Below, one piece after another: positions 8,167 to 17,159 of a stretch of DNA of 64,000 nt (within the stretch, counting starts at the first letter, position 1; every line of letters begins with the position of its first letter). Origin of the DNA: Sphingomonas pokkalii (GTDB lineage Bacteria > Pseudomonadota > Alphaproteobacteria > Sphingomonadales > Sphingomonadaceae); NCBI RefSeq assembly GCF_003096275.1, contig NZ_QENQ01000001.1, positions 522,034-586,033 of the forward strand, read 5' to 3'. Position numbers and translations under genes: made by a program. Below the pieces are notes generated by a model. The model was not told the DNA's origin and did no database searches. It saw only the letters and a list, made by a program, of their open reading frames with translations.

Positions 8167-9080
8167 GCCTCGACCTCCACCGGCTGCTGGACTGTTGCTT
8201 CCGTCAGATCCGCGCGCGCCACGATCAGCACGGCGAAGCGATCGCCCAGCTGGACGAGCTCGCCGCGCGCGATCGGCCTGCCAGCGACCAGCAACTCCAC
8301 CGCCATTCCCTCGGCGATCGGGCCGAGCGGCAGCGCGACGCCCGGGCGCAGATCGGCGAGCGCGGCGGCGCTGGTCAGCCGTTCTGGCAGGCGCACCGTC
8401 AGGGGCACCGCGAAATCGCGGGGGGAGGGGGCAGCGTCGCTGGATTCCATGGGCGCTCCATCGGGATGCGGGGTGAAACTGCCGGTGGACAGGTCGACCT
8501 GCCCGGCCTGGCGGAAATGGGGGGCTTCGAGAGTCGCGGGCGGACGCGCGCCGATCAGCACCAGGTCGCCGGGCGCGAGGTTGCCGGCTTCGGCGATGCC
8601 CAGCCGGGGACCGAGCAGCAGCAGCCGGACGAGCAATGGCAGCCGCGAGGCGGGCGGCGTGAGCGCCTCGGCATCGGCGATCCAGTTCGCGCGCTCCTGA
8701 TGGGCGCAGGGCAGCAGCAGCGCCGCTGCCAGCCCCTCCCGGCGGAGTCCGAGATGCAGGGCGGGATCGTCGGAGGCCGTGCCGAGATCGTCGGGTTCCA
8801 GCTGCACCCCCAGCACCCGTTCGAGCGCGACGAGCAGGGGTTCGGCCGCGTCCAGCGCCGCGGCGGCTTCGGCGATCCGCTCGGGATGCAGCGCGGCACC
8901 GCCGGGGCGGTAGCACGTCCCGTCGGCGCAGCGGAACCAGCTGCCCCGTGGTGGCGCCGCGAGGATATCGACCGCGAAGCCGGCCTGTTCCAGCAGTCGC
9001 GCGACTGCAGCGGTCAGCGCGTGCTGGGCGGGATCGACCTGCGGCAGATCGAGCGCGTCGAGGCGAAGCGCGGTCGCCAT
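8163..9080 (-). CDS. sctQ: T3SS cytoplasmic ring (C-ring/sorting platform) protein SctQ
   Basis: 305 aa. The C-terminal 75-80 residues form a FliN/FliM SPOA domain: VPLTVRLPERLTSAAALADLRPGVALPLG, then VELLVAGRPIARGELVQLGDRFAVLIV. The longer N-terminal part shows a second weak SPOA-like stretch (GDLVLIGARPPATLEAPHF). SctQ forms the sorting-platform pods with SctK and SctL below the membrane rings. Its start and the stop of the fliO-like gene share one base (TGATG), showing tight coupling. Confidence 0.85.
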   Translation of the reverse strand: MATALRLDALDLPQVDPAQHALTAAVARLLEQAGFAVDILAAPPRGSWFRCADGTCYRPGGAALHPERIAEAAAALDAAEPLLVALERVLGVQLEPDDLGTASDDPALHLGLRREGLAAALLLPCAHQERANWIADAEALTPPASRLPLLVRLLLLGPRLGIAEAGNLAPGDLVLIGARPPATLEAPHFRQAGQVDLSTGSFTPHPDGAPMESSDAAPSPRDFAVPLTVRLPERLTSAAALADLRPGVALPLGPIAEGMAVELLVAGRPIARGELVQLGDRFAVLIVARADLTEATVQQPVEVEA

Positions 9081-9400
9081 CAGAAGCGCACCTGTGCGGG
9101 CAGCGGCTTGGGCGGTATCTGGCCCTCCGGCCAGCGCGCCAGCAGCGTGACGGAACCGGCGGTGACGCCCACCAGCATCGTCTCGCCGCGCGCCTCGATC
9201 AGCACCACCCGTTCGCGCTGGCCGAGCGGCATCGAGCGCAGGAAGCGGATCGGCGCTTCGCTTTCGCCATTGGCGGCGACGCCCAGCTGGCGATCCTGCA
9301 GCTTCTTCAGCAGCCAGATCACGCCCCAGGCCATGCCCAGTACCAGGGCAAGCGCCACGACGATGGCGAGGATCGAGGATAGGACGGCTCCGATTCCCAT
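9080..9400 (-). CDS. FliO-like export-gate assembly protein
   Basis: 106 aa. One transmembrane helix lies at about residues 8-32 (SSILAIVVALALVLGMAWGVIWLLKKL). A small cytoplasmic domain follows with IRFLRSMPLGQRERVVLIEARGETMLVGVTAGSVTLLARWP. The PLG.RERV.L.E..G...L.GVT.G.V..L pattern is typical of flagellar FliO, which helps assemble the FliP pentamer. FliO homologues are normally absent from virulence-type T3SS, so its place between sctU and sctQ is notable. No flagellar structural genes are present in the window. Confidence 0.75.
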   Translation of the reverse strand: MGIGAVLSSILAIVVALALVLGMAWGVIWLLKKLQDRQLGVAANGESEAPIRFLRSMPLGQRERVVLIEARGETMLVGVTAGSVTLLARWPEGQIPPKPLPAQVRF

Positions 9401-9424
9401 GATGCGGTTCGTTCTCCAGTCGGG

Positions 9425-10582
9425 TCAGCGGGGTGGTGCGGCCAGGCGTGGGGTCGCGCTGTCCATGTCGTGCTGCATCGGCCCGTCACCGCTGCGCGCC
9501 TTGGCGGCCCACAGGATCACGGCGGCGATCGCGTCGAACATGTCCTCGGGGACGATCTCGCCGATCTCGCCGCGCGCCCAGAGGCTGCGGGCAGCGGCGA
9601 CGTTGCGGACGATCGGCACGCGCGCGTCCTCAGCCTCCGCGCGCATCGCGGCGGCGAGCTCGCCCATGCCCTTGGCGGCGATCACCGGCACCGGGCAGGT
9701 CGTCTCGTCATAGTTGAGCGCGATGGCGATATGGGTGGGGTTGACCAGCAGCGCGGCGGCGCCGCGGGTGGCGCCGATATGGTTCTGGTTCGCCCATTCC
9801 TGGTGCATGTCCCGTCGCAGCGCGCGAACCTGCGGATCGCCTTCGCTTTCCTTGTGCTCCTGCTTGATGTCGCGTCGGCTCATCTTCATCTTCTTGATGA
9901 AGCTGTGCCTGGCATAGATACGGTCGGCGACCGCGACGCACAGGAACACCGCGACGACCATCGCCAGCATCTGGAGCGTCAGCGAATAGGTGAGACCGAG
10001 CGCGCCCATCGCGGCGCTTTCGCGGGATTCGTCGATGGGCGAGGTGGCGGCGAGACGGATCAGCTGGCCGGAACCGGATAGCGCGTTCCGATAGACCAGA
10101 TACCCGATCGCGCAGATCAGCCCTGCCTTCACCAGCGTCTTGGCAAGCTCGAACAGCCCGTCCTTGCCGAACATCCGCTTCAGGCCTTCGACCGGGTTCA
10201 GCTTTTCGAGCCCGAACTTCATCTTCGCGGTCGTCATCATCGGACCGACCTGAAGATATTCGGCGAAGGTGCCGATCAGCGCGGCGGGCACCAGCGTGAC
10301 GAAGGTGAGGCGCAGCAATGTCCAGGCCGCGTCCCAGCCGATCGCCGGGGCGGTCTGTTCGAACGTGCCGGTCGCGGCCTGCGCCACGACATCGGTGGCG
10401 AGCCGTGCCAGTTCGCTGGCGGCATAGCCCGAGACCCCGACGAACAGCAGCAGCCAGGCGAGCGTGAGGAGGCCCGTGGCCAGGTCCTTCGACTTGGCGA
10501 CGTCACCCTTCTTGCGCGCATCCTGCAGCCGCTTCGGCGTCGGGAGCTCGCTCTTGTCGGCGCTGTCCTTGCCTTGGCTCAT
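9425..10582 (-). CDS. sctU: T3SS export switch protein SctU (FlhB/YscU family)
   Basis: 385 aa from the ATG at 10582; the longer frame would add 34 atypical residues. The N-terminus has the family's KSELPTPKRLQDARKKGDVAKSKD signature. Four membrane segments follow, then the cytoplasmic tail with the autocleavage motif NPTH at about residues 281-284 and NPTHIAIALNYD...PVPVIAAKGMG after it. SctU cleaves itself between N and P and controls substrate switching from needle to later exports. It is the first gene of the leftward operon. The last ~30 residues form a low-complexity extension. Confidence 0.95.
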   Translation of the reverse strand: MSQGKDSADKSELPTPKRLQDARKKGDVAKSKDLATGLLTLAWLLLFVGVSGYAASELARLATDVVAQAATGTFEQTAPAIGWDAAWTLLRLTFVTLVPAALIGTFAEYLQVGPMMTTAKMKFGLEKLNPVEGLKRMFGKDGLFELAKTLVKAGLICAIGYLVYRNALSGSGQLIRLAATSPIDESRESAAMGALGLTYSLTLQMLAMVVAVFLCVAVADRIYARHSFIKKMKMSRRDIKQEHKESEGDPQVRALRRDMHQEWANQNHIGATRGAAALLVNPTHIAIALNYDETTCPVPVIAAKGMGELAAAMRAEAEDARVPIVRNVAAARSLWARGEIGEIVPEDMFDAIAAVILWAAKARSGDGPMQHDMDSATPRLAAPPR

Positions 10583-11056
10583 GAATTGGAACTCATGCCG
10601 CCGAGTGCTGCAAGATCGTTGCGGAACACGTTGGCGGGTAGAGCAGGTCGACACATTGCTGCCCGTGGGGCGGGGCAGCAACATCCCTAAAATCCTGTAA
10701 CCGATTACCCCTCGTCAACTGCCAAAACCTGTGTCGACTCCGAAATAACATTAATAAATTATTGATTAACAATAATTTTTACTGATTCGAGTCGCGACCA
10801 AGCGTTGCTTCGTGTCGCCCAGTGGTGCTGACACGTCTGTAAGTCCGCAGCAATTTTGGAAAAGTTCCGCAACTTAACGGCAAAAAATCTCGATTCGTCG
10901 CTCTGCAACATGGTGAAATATTTCTGAATGACGACTTGAAAATGTAAGAAAAACGCGACAGCCTATAGGTGTTCCTGGACAAGCAGGCCGGGAATTGTGG
11001 GGCATCGTGCTGAGACAACTGTTGGTCAGGAAGGCCAGTAGCTGGGGAGCGATGCA
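10583..11056. promoter_or_regulatory. AT-rich divergent control region of the two T3SS operons
   Basis: These 474 bases separate sctU (leftward) from the transglycosylase-sctV operon (rightward) and hold no convincing gene. The part from about 10690 to 10960 is far richer in A+T than anything nearby. It contains a perfect 9-bp inverted repeat, AAATTATTG / CAATAATTT with a 5-base spacer, at 10756-10778. Such an island is a natural site for a nucleoid-type silencer or a dedicated activator. No copy of the GCCTAAACGAATCGT motif is present, so the apparatus and effector genes may be controlled differently. A weak TTGAAA at 10936 is the only -35-like hexamer noted for the rightward operon. Confidence 0.6.
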
Positions 11057-11845
11057 GTGAGTAAAGTAGTTCTAAGCGTATCATGGTCCGTGCTGTGCGG
11101 TGCCGCGTTGATTGTTCCGGTATCGGCATGGTCGCGGGATCGCACCCCGCCGCCGCCACCCCCCTGCCCGTTGGCGGCGAGCCTGCGCGTGGCGGATGCG
11201 GCGTCGCTGGCGGGCATTCAGTCCCTTCAGGGATGCAGTACCATCATCGTCGCGCCCGGCACGCCGGCGGAAATGCCGAAGGATGTCCGCATCGCGCCCG
11301 AGGCCGAAGAGGGAAGCGCGCCGGATTCGGCGGCGTCGTTTCATCTCGTGTCCGGCGGCAAGCGGCCCGAAGCGGCGCCTGCGCGGGCGCCATCCGCTGC
11401 GGCCGACGACGCGATCCTGGCGATGCGGCCCGTTTCCTACACTACCCGGTACGATGCGATGATATCGCGGGTCGCCGCGCGGCGCCGGGTGGACCCGCTG
11501 CTGCTGCACGCCGTGATCGACCAGGAATCGCGCTACCGTGCGGATGCCACGAGCCCGGTCGGCGCGCATGGCCTGATGCAGTTGATGCCCGGCACGGCAC
11601 GGATGCTCAACGTGTCGGCCTCCAATGCCGAGGCCAATGTCGATGGCGGCGCGCGGCTGCTGCGCCAGCTCCACGGCCGGTTCAACGATTTCGGGCTGAC
11701 GCTGGCGGCCTATAATGCCGGCGAGGGCGCGGTACGCCGCTACGGCAACCGCATTCCGCCCTATCGCGAAACCCGGGCCTATGTGGCGGGCGTGATGGGC
11801 CGGTACAGCCGGCTGGTCGCGGAACAGGCCGTGCGGAGCCGCTGA
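11057..11845 (+). CDS. T3SS-associated lytic transglycosylase (SLT domain)
   Basis: 262 aa from a GTG at 11057 with GGGGAG upstream; the nearer ATG at 11052 meets a stop at once. A signal peptide (SVLCGAALIVPVSAWS) sends it to the periplasm. After a linker, the SLT domain spans about residues 135-255: VDPLLLHAVIDQESRYRADATSPVGAHGLMQLMPGTARMLNV, with catalytic Glu in DQESRY, then LTLAAYNAGEGAVRRYGNRIPPYRETRAYV. Such enzymes open the peptidoglycan for the rod and secretin. It is the first gene of the rightward T3SS operon, 2 bases before sctV. Confidence 0.93.
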   Translation: MSKVVLSVSWSVLCGAALIVPVSAWSRDRTPPPPPPCPLAASLRVADAASLAGIQSLQGCSTIIVAPGTPAEMPKDVRIAPEAEEGSAPDSAASFHLVSGGKRPEAAPARAPSAAADDAILAMRPVSYTTRYDAMISRVAARRRVDPLLLHAVIDQESRYRADATSPVGAHGLMQLMPGTARMLNVSASNAEANVDGGARLLRQLHGRFNDFGLTLAAYNAGEGAVRRYGNRIPPYRETRAYVAGVMGRYSRLVAEQAVRSR

Positions 11846-11847
11846 GC

Positions 11848-13809
11848 ATGGCAATAGCCTCAAGCCTGCGCGGCCTGCGCCGGATGCCGGTGCGCGTCGC
11901 CGACATGCTGCTCGTCGGCAGTGTCGTCATGGTCGTGCTGCTGATGATCGTGCCGATGCCGCCGCTGGCGCTCGACGCGTTCATCGCCACCAACATGACC
12001 GTCGGCATCCTGCTGCTGCTCAGCTGCATGTATGTTGCCAAGCCGCTCGATTTCTCGACCTTCCCGACGGTGCTCCTGCTCTCCACGCTGTTCCGGCTGG
12101 CGATCAGCATCTCGACGACGCGGATGATCCTCACCCATGTCGACGGCGGCGAGATCATCCAGCAGTTCGGCGAGATGGTCGCGGGCGGCAATCTGGTGGT
12201 CGGGCTGGTCGTGTTCCTGATCATCACGATCGTCCAGTTCATCGTCATCTCGAAGGGGGCCGAGCGCGTTGCCGAAGTGGCGGCGCGGTTCAGCCTCGAT
12301 GCGATGCCGGGCAAGCAGCTGTCGATCGACAGCGACCTGCGCTCGGGCATCCTGACCAAGGACGAGGCGCGCGAGAAGCGCCGCACGCTCGAGCTGGAGA
12401 GCAAGCTCCACGGCAGCCTCGACGGCGCGATGAAGTTCGTGAAGGGCGATGCGATCGCCTCGGTGATCATCGTGCTGGTCAACCTGCTCGGCGGGCTGGC
12501 GGTGGGGATGCTCTATCACGGCATGTCGGCAGGCGAGGCGGCGACGACCTTCTCGATCCTGACGATCGGCGACGGGCTGGTCGCGCAGGTGCCGGCGCTG
12601 TTCTCGGCGATGGCGGCGGGCCTGCTGGTCACCCGCACCACCGACGAGGAGCGCGACGGCGATCTCGGCCCGGCGATCGCCCGGCAGATCACCGGCAAGC
12701 CGCATGTGCTGCTGATCGGCGGTGGCCTGGCGATGCTGCTCGGGCTGGTGCCGGGCTTTCCGACGCTGATCTTCTTCGCGCTGGCGAGCGCGCTGCTGCT
12801 GGGCGGGGCGTTCCTCCACCCGACGTCCGGCGCCTGGCTGCGGACGCGGCTGGGGCTGGCCTCGGGCGAAACGGCGGTCGCGACCGGCGAGACGCTGATC
12901 GCGGCGCAGGCGCTGCCGGTGGTCGACCCGCTGCGGCTCGCCGTTGGCCTGCCGCCGCAGCATCCCGCCTTCCCGGCACTGGCCGATCGGCTGCGCGAGG
13001 GCGCGGCGGCGCTCCAGACGCGCACCGGCATCGCCATTCCCGACCTGCGCGTCGTCCCCGATGCCCGGCTGAACGAAGGCGAATGGCTGCTGAGCGCCCA
13101 TGACGCCCCGCTCGGCGGCGGCGCGACCGACACCGGCGCGCTGCCCGAGGTGGCTGCGGCGCGGGTGGCACAGCTGCTGGAGCGCAATCTCGGCCTGTTC
13201 CTCGGCCTGCAGGAGGTGACCGATCACCTCAACCGGCTGGGCGAGACGCACCCGGAAGTCGTCAAGGAAGCCGTGCGTGCCGTGCCCACCGGCCGGATCG
13301 GCGAAGTGCTGCGCCTGCTCGCCGAGGAAAGCGTGCCGCTGCGCAACTTCCGCGATGCGATCGAGGCGATCGGCGAAGTCGGCCAGTATGAACGCGAAGC
13401 GGTGCCGATGGCCGAACGGGTCCGCGTCGCGATGCGCCGTCACCTGATCGCGCCGCTGTGCGAAGCGGGCCGGTTGCGCGTGCTGATCGTCGGCGCCGAT
13501 CTGGAGGAGACGATCCGCCAGACCGTCACGCCTGTCGACGGCCAGATGCGCCTCGCGATCAACCCGCACCAGATGCGCGCGCTGGTCGCGCTGCTGTCCA
13601 CCCAGGTCGCCAGCAGCGGTGCCCGGGCGATCCTCACCGCGCAGGATCTCCGGCGGCCGCTTCGCCTGCTGATTGCCGGCGACCTGTTCGAGGTGCCGGT
13701 GATCAGCTTCAACGAGCTCAACCCGGCTGTGCCGCTCGACATCGTCGGCGAGATCAACGCCGCCCCGGAGAGCCTGACCAACCAGATGTCGGACGAGGTT
13801 TCCCAATGA
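11848..13809 (+). CDS. sctV: T3SS major export apparatus protein SctV (FlhA/YscV family)
   Basis: 653 aa. The N-terminal half is a membrane domain with about seven or eight segments (VVMVVLLMIVPMPPLALDAFIATNMTVGILLLL and on) and includes the FHIPEP-like stretch TFPTVLLLSTLFRLAISISTTRMIL. The cytoplasmic loop SKGAERVAEVAARFSLDAMPGKQLSID is highly typical of FlhA/SctV. The C-terminal half is the soluble nonameric ring that receives chaperone-substrate complexes (VTDHLNRLGETHPEVVKEAVR, VPVISFNEL). Slightly shorter than the usual 670-700 aa. Its TGA overlaps the sctC start. Confidence 0.97.
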   Translation: MAIASSLRGLRRMPVRVADMLLVGSVVMVVLLMIVPMPPLALDAFIATNMTVGILLLLSCMYVAKPLDFSTFPTVLLLSTLFRLAISISTTRMILTHVDGGEIIQQFGEMVAGGNLVVGLVVFLIITIVQFIVISKGAERVAEVAARFSLDAMPGKQLSIDSDLRSGILTKDEAREKRRTLELESKLHGSLDGAMKFVKGDAIASVIIVLVNLLGGLAVGMLYHGMSAGEAATTFSILTIGDGLVAQVPALFSAMAAGLLVTRTTDEERDGDLGPAIARQITGKPHVLLIGGGLAMLLGLVPGFPTLIFFALASALLLGGAFLHPTSGAWLRTRLGLASGETAVATGETLIAAQALPVVDPLRLAVGLPPQHPAFPALADRLREGAAALQTRTGIAIPDLRVVPDARLNEGEWLLSAHDAPLGGGATDTGALPEVAAARVAQLLERNLGLFLGLQEVTDHLNRLGETHPEVVKEAVRAVPTGRIGEVLRLLAEESVPLRNFRDAIEAIGEVGQYEREAVPMAERVRVAMRRHLIAPLCEAGRLRVLIVGADLEETIRQTVTPVDGQMRLAINPHQMRALVALLSTQVASSGARAILTAQDLRRPLRLLIAGDLFEVPVISFNELNPAVPLDIVGEINAAPESLTNQMSDEVSQ

Positions 13810-15635
13810 TCCGCCCGCCGCGTTTCCTGATGGCGCTCGCCTGCGCCGCATTGCTGCCGCTTGTCGCGTCGGCCGAAACCCCGCCGATGGGGACCAAGAA
13901 GATCACGCTCACCGCCCGCAACCAGCGGGTGGATGCCGCGGTGGCCGATCTGTTCGGTCAGGCCGGGGTGAAGGTGAAGGTGAGCTCGGCTGTGACCGGC
14001 AAGGTGAACGGTGTGTTCGTCGGCACCCCCCGCCAGGTCTGGACGCAGCTGGCGCGCGCCTTCAATCTGGTCGCCTATTATGACGGCGCCGTGGTGCGGG
14101 TCTATGCGGCTGCCGAGGTGACCTCGCGCAGCTTCAACGCCGCTGATCCCGACGCCGTGGTCCGCGATGCACAGAAACTCCGCATCCTCGATGACGCGAA
14201 CCAGGTGCGCGCCGCCAGCAATTCGGTGAGCGCCACCGGCGTGCCCGCCTTCCTGGACCGGGTGGCGCAGCTGGCCGGCACCGCCGGCAATCCGGCGCTG
14301 ACCCAGGCATCCGCCAACGCGCCGATCGTCTCGCCGCTGCTCGGACCCGCGGCGATGGAGACGGTGACCAGCGCCCCGCTGCGCTCCAAGGTGCTGAGCA
14401 GCGCCAGCACGCGGTCGCCCTATGAGGTGCGGATCTTCTACCTCCGGTACGCCCGCGCCGACGACACGATCCAGAAGAGCTTCGATCGCACCATTACCAT
14501 TCCCGGCGTCGCTTCGATCCTGCGCGGCATGATGGGGGACGGCCGGCCGAGCGCGACCGTTTCCACCGCCGGCAATTTCGATATCCAGCGCCAGTCGCTG
14601 CCGCGGCTCGGCGGGCGCGGGATGAACGCGGTGCCGCCCGACGAGGCGCAGCGCAGCTTCGACCAGCAGGGGACTCCGGGGCTCGATACCGTCGTCGTCC
14701 GCGAAGCCGCGGTGCGCGACGTCAACGGCCCGCGCGTCGAGGTCGATCCCAGCAACAACGCGGTGCTGATCCGCGACCGGCCGGAATCGATGACCGTGTA
14801 CGAGGACATCGTCCGCGCGCTCGACGTCGAGCCGCGCGGGGTGGAGATCGAGGCGACGATCCTCGAACTGGACACCAGCAAGCTCAAGGAACTGGGGCTC
14901 GATTTCGGCTTCAAGACCGGCGGGCTCGGCGCGCTGTTCGGCGGCAATGCGACCAACCCGACCAACAATTTCTCCGCCGGCAATGTCGGCGCGGCGTACC
15001 TGACCGGCGGGCTCGACCTGTTCGCCGCGCGCATCACCGCGCTGGAGAAGACCGGCGCGCTGCGCGTGATCTCGCGGCCGCGGCTGAGCACGCTCAACAA
15101 CATCCCCGCCGTGTTCAACAACCAGGTGCAATATTATGTCCGCGTCGCCGGCGACCGGCAGGTGGACCTGTTTCCGGTGACGGCGGGCATGGTGATGCGC
15201 GTCAACCCGTCGATCCTCTATGACGGCGGCGAGCTGCGCACCCGCATGGCGATCGAGATCCTCGACGGCTCGCCCACCGGTCTCGTCGTCGACGGCATCC
15301 CGGCGGTGAAGCAGAGCAGCATCAACACCAGCGCGGTGGTGAAGCAGGGCGAGAGCCTGCTGATCGGCGGCATGACCGTCGAGACCTCGTACGACTATAA
15401 GTCGAAGGTGCCGGTCGCGGGCGACGTGCCGATCCTCGGTCAGGCCTTCCGCAAGCGCAAGAAGGGCGACCAGCATTTCGAGCGCATCTTCCTGATCACG
15501 CCGCGCGTCGTTTCGCGCAGCAATCAGCAGGCGGGGGCGATGCAGCCGACCTCGGCGACCAACCCGATCCCGCTCCAGCAGATCCAGGCGGCGGCCGATC
15601 GCCACCAGAAGCGCCGCCGGGGGAACCGCCAGTGA
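13806..15635 (+). CDS. sctC: T3SS outer-membrane secretin SctC
   Basis: 609 aa from the ATG at 13806 (ATGA overlap with sctV). A signal peptide (FLMALACAALLPLVASAE) leads into an N0 domain (KITLTARNQRVDAAVADLFGQAGVKVKVSSAVTGKV). N1/N3-type modules follow (PYEVRIFYLRYARADDTI, VDPSNNAVLIRDRPESMTVYEDIVRALDVEPRGVEIEATILELD). The C-terminal secretin barrel has GALRVISRPRLSTLNNIPAVFNNQV and ends VPVAGDVPILGQAFRKRKK...ERIFLITPRVV. Its presence marks this as an injectisome-type system and not a flagellum. No pilotin gene is evident. Confidence 0.95.
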   Translation: MIRPPRFLMALACAALLPLVASAETPPMGTKKITLTARNQRVDAAVADLFGQAGVKVKVSSAVTGKVNGVFVGTPRQVWTQLARAFNLVAYYDGAVVRVYAAAEVTSRSFNAADPDAVVRDAQKLRILDDANQVRAASNSVSATGVPAFLDRVAQLAGTAGNPALTQASANAPIVSPLLGPAAMETVTSAPLRSKVLSSASTRSPYEVRIFYLRYARADDTIQKSFDRTITIPGVASILRGMMGDGRPSATVSTAGNFDIQRQSLPRLGGRGMNAVPPDEAQRSFDQQGTPGLDTVVVREAAVRDVNGPRVEVDPSNNAVLIRDRPESMTVYEDIVRALDVEPRGVEIEATILELDTSKLKELGLDFGFKTGGLGALFGGNATNPTNNFSAGNVGAAYLTGGLDLFAARITALEKTGALRVISRPRLSTLNNIPAVFNNQVQYYVRVAGDRQVDLFPVTAGMVMRVNPSILYDGGELRTRMAIEILDGSPTGLVVDGIPAVKQSSINTSAVVKQGESLLIGGMTVETSYDYKSKVPVAGDVPILGQAFRKRKKGDQHFERIFLITPRVVSRSNQQAGAMQPTSATNPIPLQQIQAAADRHQKRRRGNRQ

Positions 15636-16852
15636 ACGCGCCCTTCGCGCCGGTAAAGCCCAGCACCATGGTGCTGCGCGTGCTCAACGGCCGGCTGGCC
15701 GGCGCCGAGCATCGCCTCCACCATGGCAAGTTCGTGCGGGTCGGCCACGGCTTCGAGCATGACATCGTGCTGCGCGATCCTTCTGCGCGCGGTGTCTCGC
15801 TCGAACTCGATCTGGGCGATGGCATGGCGTGCGTGCGCGTGGCGGCTGGCCAGGTGACCCTGCTCGGCCGCCCGGTCGCGGCAGGCGAGCAGGCGTCGCT
15901 GCCGCCCTTCGTGCCGATGCTGGTGGGATCGGTCGCCGTCGCGATCGGCGCGCCGGAGGATCCGCGCTGGGACGAAGCGATCCGGCTCGCGCCGATGGTC
16001 GCGCCCGCCGCGGCCGATGCCCCGGCGCCCGCGCCGCAGCGGGCGGCGATCCCCGAGCGCGTGGCGACGCGGCTTTATCCGATGCGCGGCGCGCTGGCGC
16101 TCGACCGGCACTGGCCGGCCTATGCTGCGGCCGTTGCGGCATTGCTGCTGCTTCTCCTGTTCGCGCCGCCGGCGGTGCGCTGGGCTTCGCGCCAGCTGCA
16201 CGACAGTGCCGGCGAACAGGCGACGCTCGCCGCCGCCGGCTTCCGCGGGCTCACCATCGAGGAGACGCGCAACGGCACCGTGGTGCGCGGGATCGTAAAG
16301 GATGATGCAGCGCTCGCCCGGCTGCGCCAGCTGGTTGCGGAGCGGATCGGCCCGGCCACGCTCGATGTCGAGACGATGGAGGGACTGGCTGCCGCCGCCA
16401 CCGATCTGCTGCGCGCACAAGGGGTGGATGCCGAAGCGGTGCCAAGGCGGGGCAACGCGCTGATGGTGAAGGCGGAGTTCCTGCCCGCCGACCGCCAGGC
16501 CGAACTGGCGCGGCTGATCAAGGAAGATGTGCCCGGCATTTCCCGTGTCGTCTTTTCCGCCGATGCCGCGCGCGGCGACCGCGACCTGCAATATTTCTTC
16601 TCGGGCTCCGAATATGGCCTCGCCACCTTTGTCGACGGCAACCCCGGCTACATCACCACTGCCGATGGTACGCGCTGGTTCGCGGGGGCGGTGGTGCCCA
16701 CGGGCCACCGCATCGTCGCCATCGGCAACGGCCGCGCGAGCTTCGAGCGCGACGGCCGGATCGAAGAACTCGTCCTGGGACCCAGCACGCCGCCGTCCCC
16801 GGCACCTTCCACCACCCCTGGCGGCGAGATCAACGGAGTGACCACCCAATGA
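15632..16852 (+). CDS. sctD: T3SS inner-membrane outer ring protein SctD
   Basis: 406 aa from a GTG at 15632 overlapping the secretin stop. The N-terminal ~115 residues form a degenerate FHA-like domain (LRVLNGRLAGAEHRLHHGKFVRVGHGFEHDIVLRDPSARGVSLEL). A single membrane helix lies near residue 170 (AYAAAVAALLLLLLFAPPAV). The periplasmic part has repeated small ring-building modules (GTVVRGIVKDDAALARLRQLV, LPADRQAELARLIKEDVPGISRVVFS). This order is the SctD/YscD layout. SctD connects the SctJ ring with the secretin. Confidence 0.88.
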   Translation: MNAPFAPVKPSTMVLRVLNGRLAGAEHRLHHGKFVRVGHGFEHDIVLRDPSARGVSLELDLGDGMACVRVAAGQVTLLGRPVAAGEQASLPPFVPMLVGSVAVAIGAPEDPRWDEAIRLAPMVAPAAADAPAPAPQRAAIPERVATRLYPMRGALALDRHWPAYAAAVAALLLLLLFAPPAVRWASRQLHDSAGEQATLAAAGFRGLTIEETRNGTVVRGIVKDDAALARLRQLVAERIGPATLDVETMEGLAAAATDLLRAQGVDAEAVPRRGNALMVKAEFLPADRQAELARLIKEDVPGISRVVFSADAARGDRDLQYFFSGSEYGLATFVDGNPGYITTADGTRWFAGAVVPTGHRIVAIGNGRASFERDGRIEELVLGPSTPPSPAPSTTPGGEINGVTTQ

Positions 16853-17157
16853 CCAACCCGATCAACAGCGCCGTCCTCGGCACGCTCGCCTCGCTCGGCA
16901 ATATGGGCACGACCGAAAGCCGCACCGGCAAGGGCAACTGGTTCGAGGCGTTCGGCGAAGCCTGGGGCAAGGCGCTCGACACCCAGGCCGATGCGATCAC
17001 CGCCCAGTCCGACGTGGTGAGCCAGGGCGGCGACAAGCCTTCCGACATCACCCAGCTGACCACCGAATCGATGCGGATGAGCTTCATGGCGAACAGCTCG
17101 CACAGCTCGATCGACAGCGTTTCCAAGGCGCTGGAAACCATGGCACGGAAGAACTGA
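16849..17157 (+). CDS. sctF: Putative T3SS needle protein SctF
   Basis: 102 aa, without a signal peptide. It reads as two helices joined by a short G/D/P loop (VVSQGGDKPSDITQL), ending SMRMSFMANSSHSSIDSVSKALETMARKN. Small size, the helix-loop-helix pattern, the P-S/D turn and position between sctD and sctI all suit a needle subunit, which polymerises outside the cell. The C-terminal helix resembles the end of the 211-aa protein at 5087. Similarity to named needle families is weak by eye, so the assignment rests largely on context. Confidence 0.6.
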   Translation: MTNPINSAVLGTLASLGNMGTTESRTGKGNWFEAFGEAWGKALDTQADAITAQSDVVSQGGDKPSDITQLTTESMRMSFMANSSHSSIDSVSKALETMARKN

Positions 17158-17159
17158 CG

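Noticed and set aside
11860..13851. Long minus-strand frame opposite sctV (and similar ones opposite malate synthase, the secretin, the RND pump and the NRPSs)
   Set aside because: Arg/Asp/His/Gln-rich translations with no domain pattern; typical mirror frames of high-GC coding DNA. The sense strand encodes clear families.
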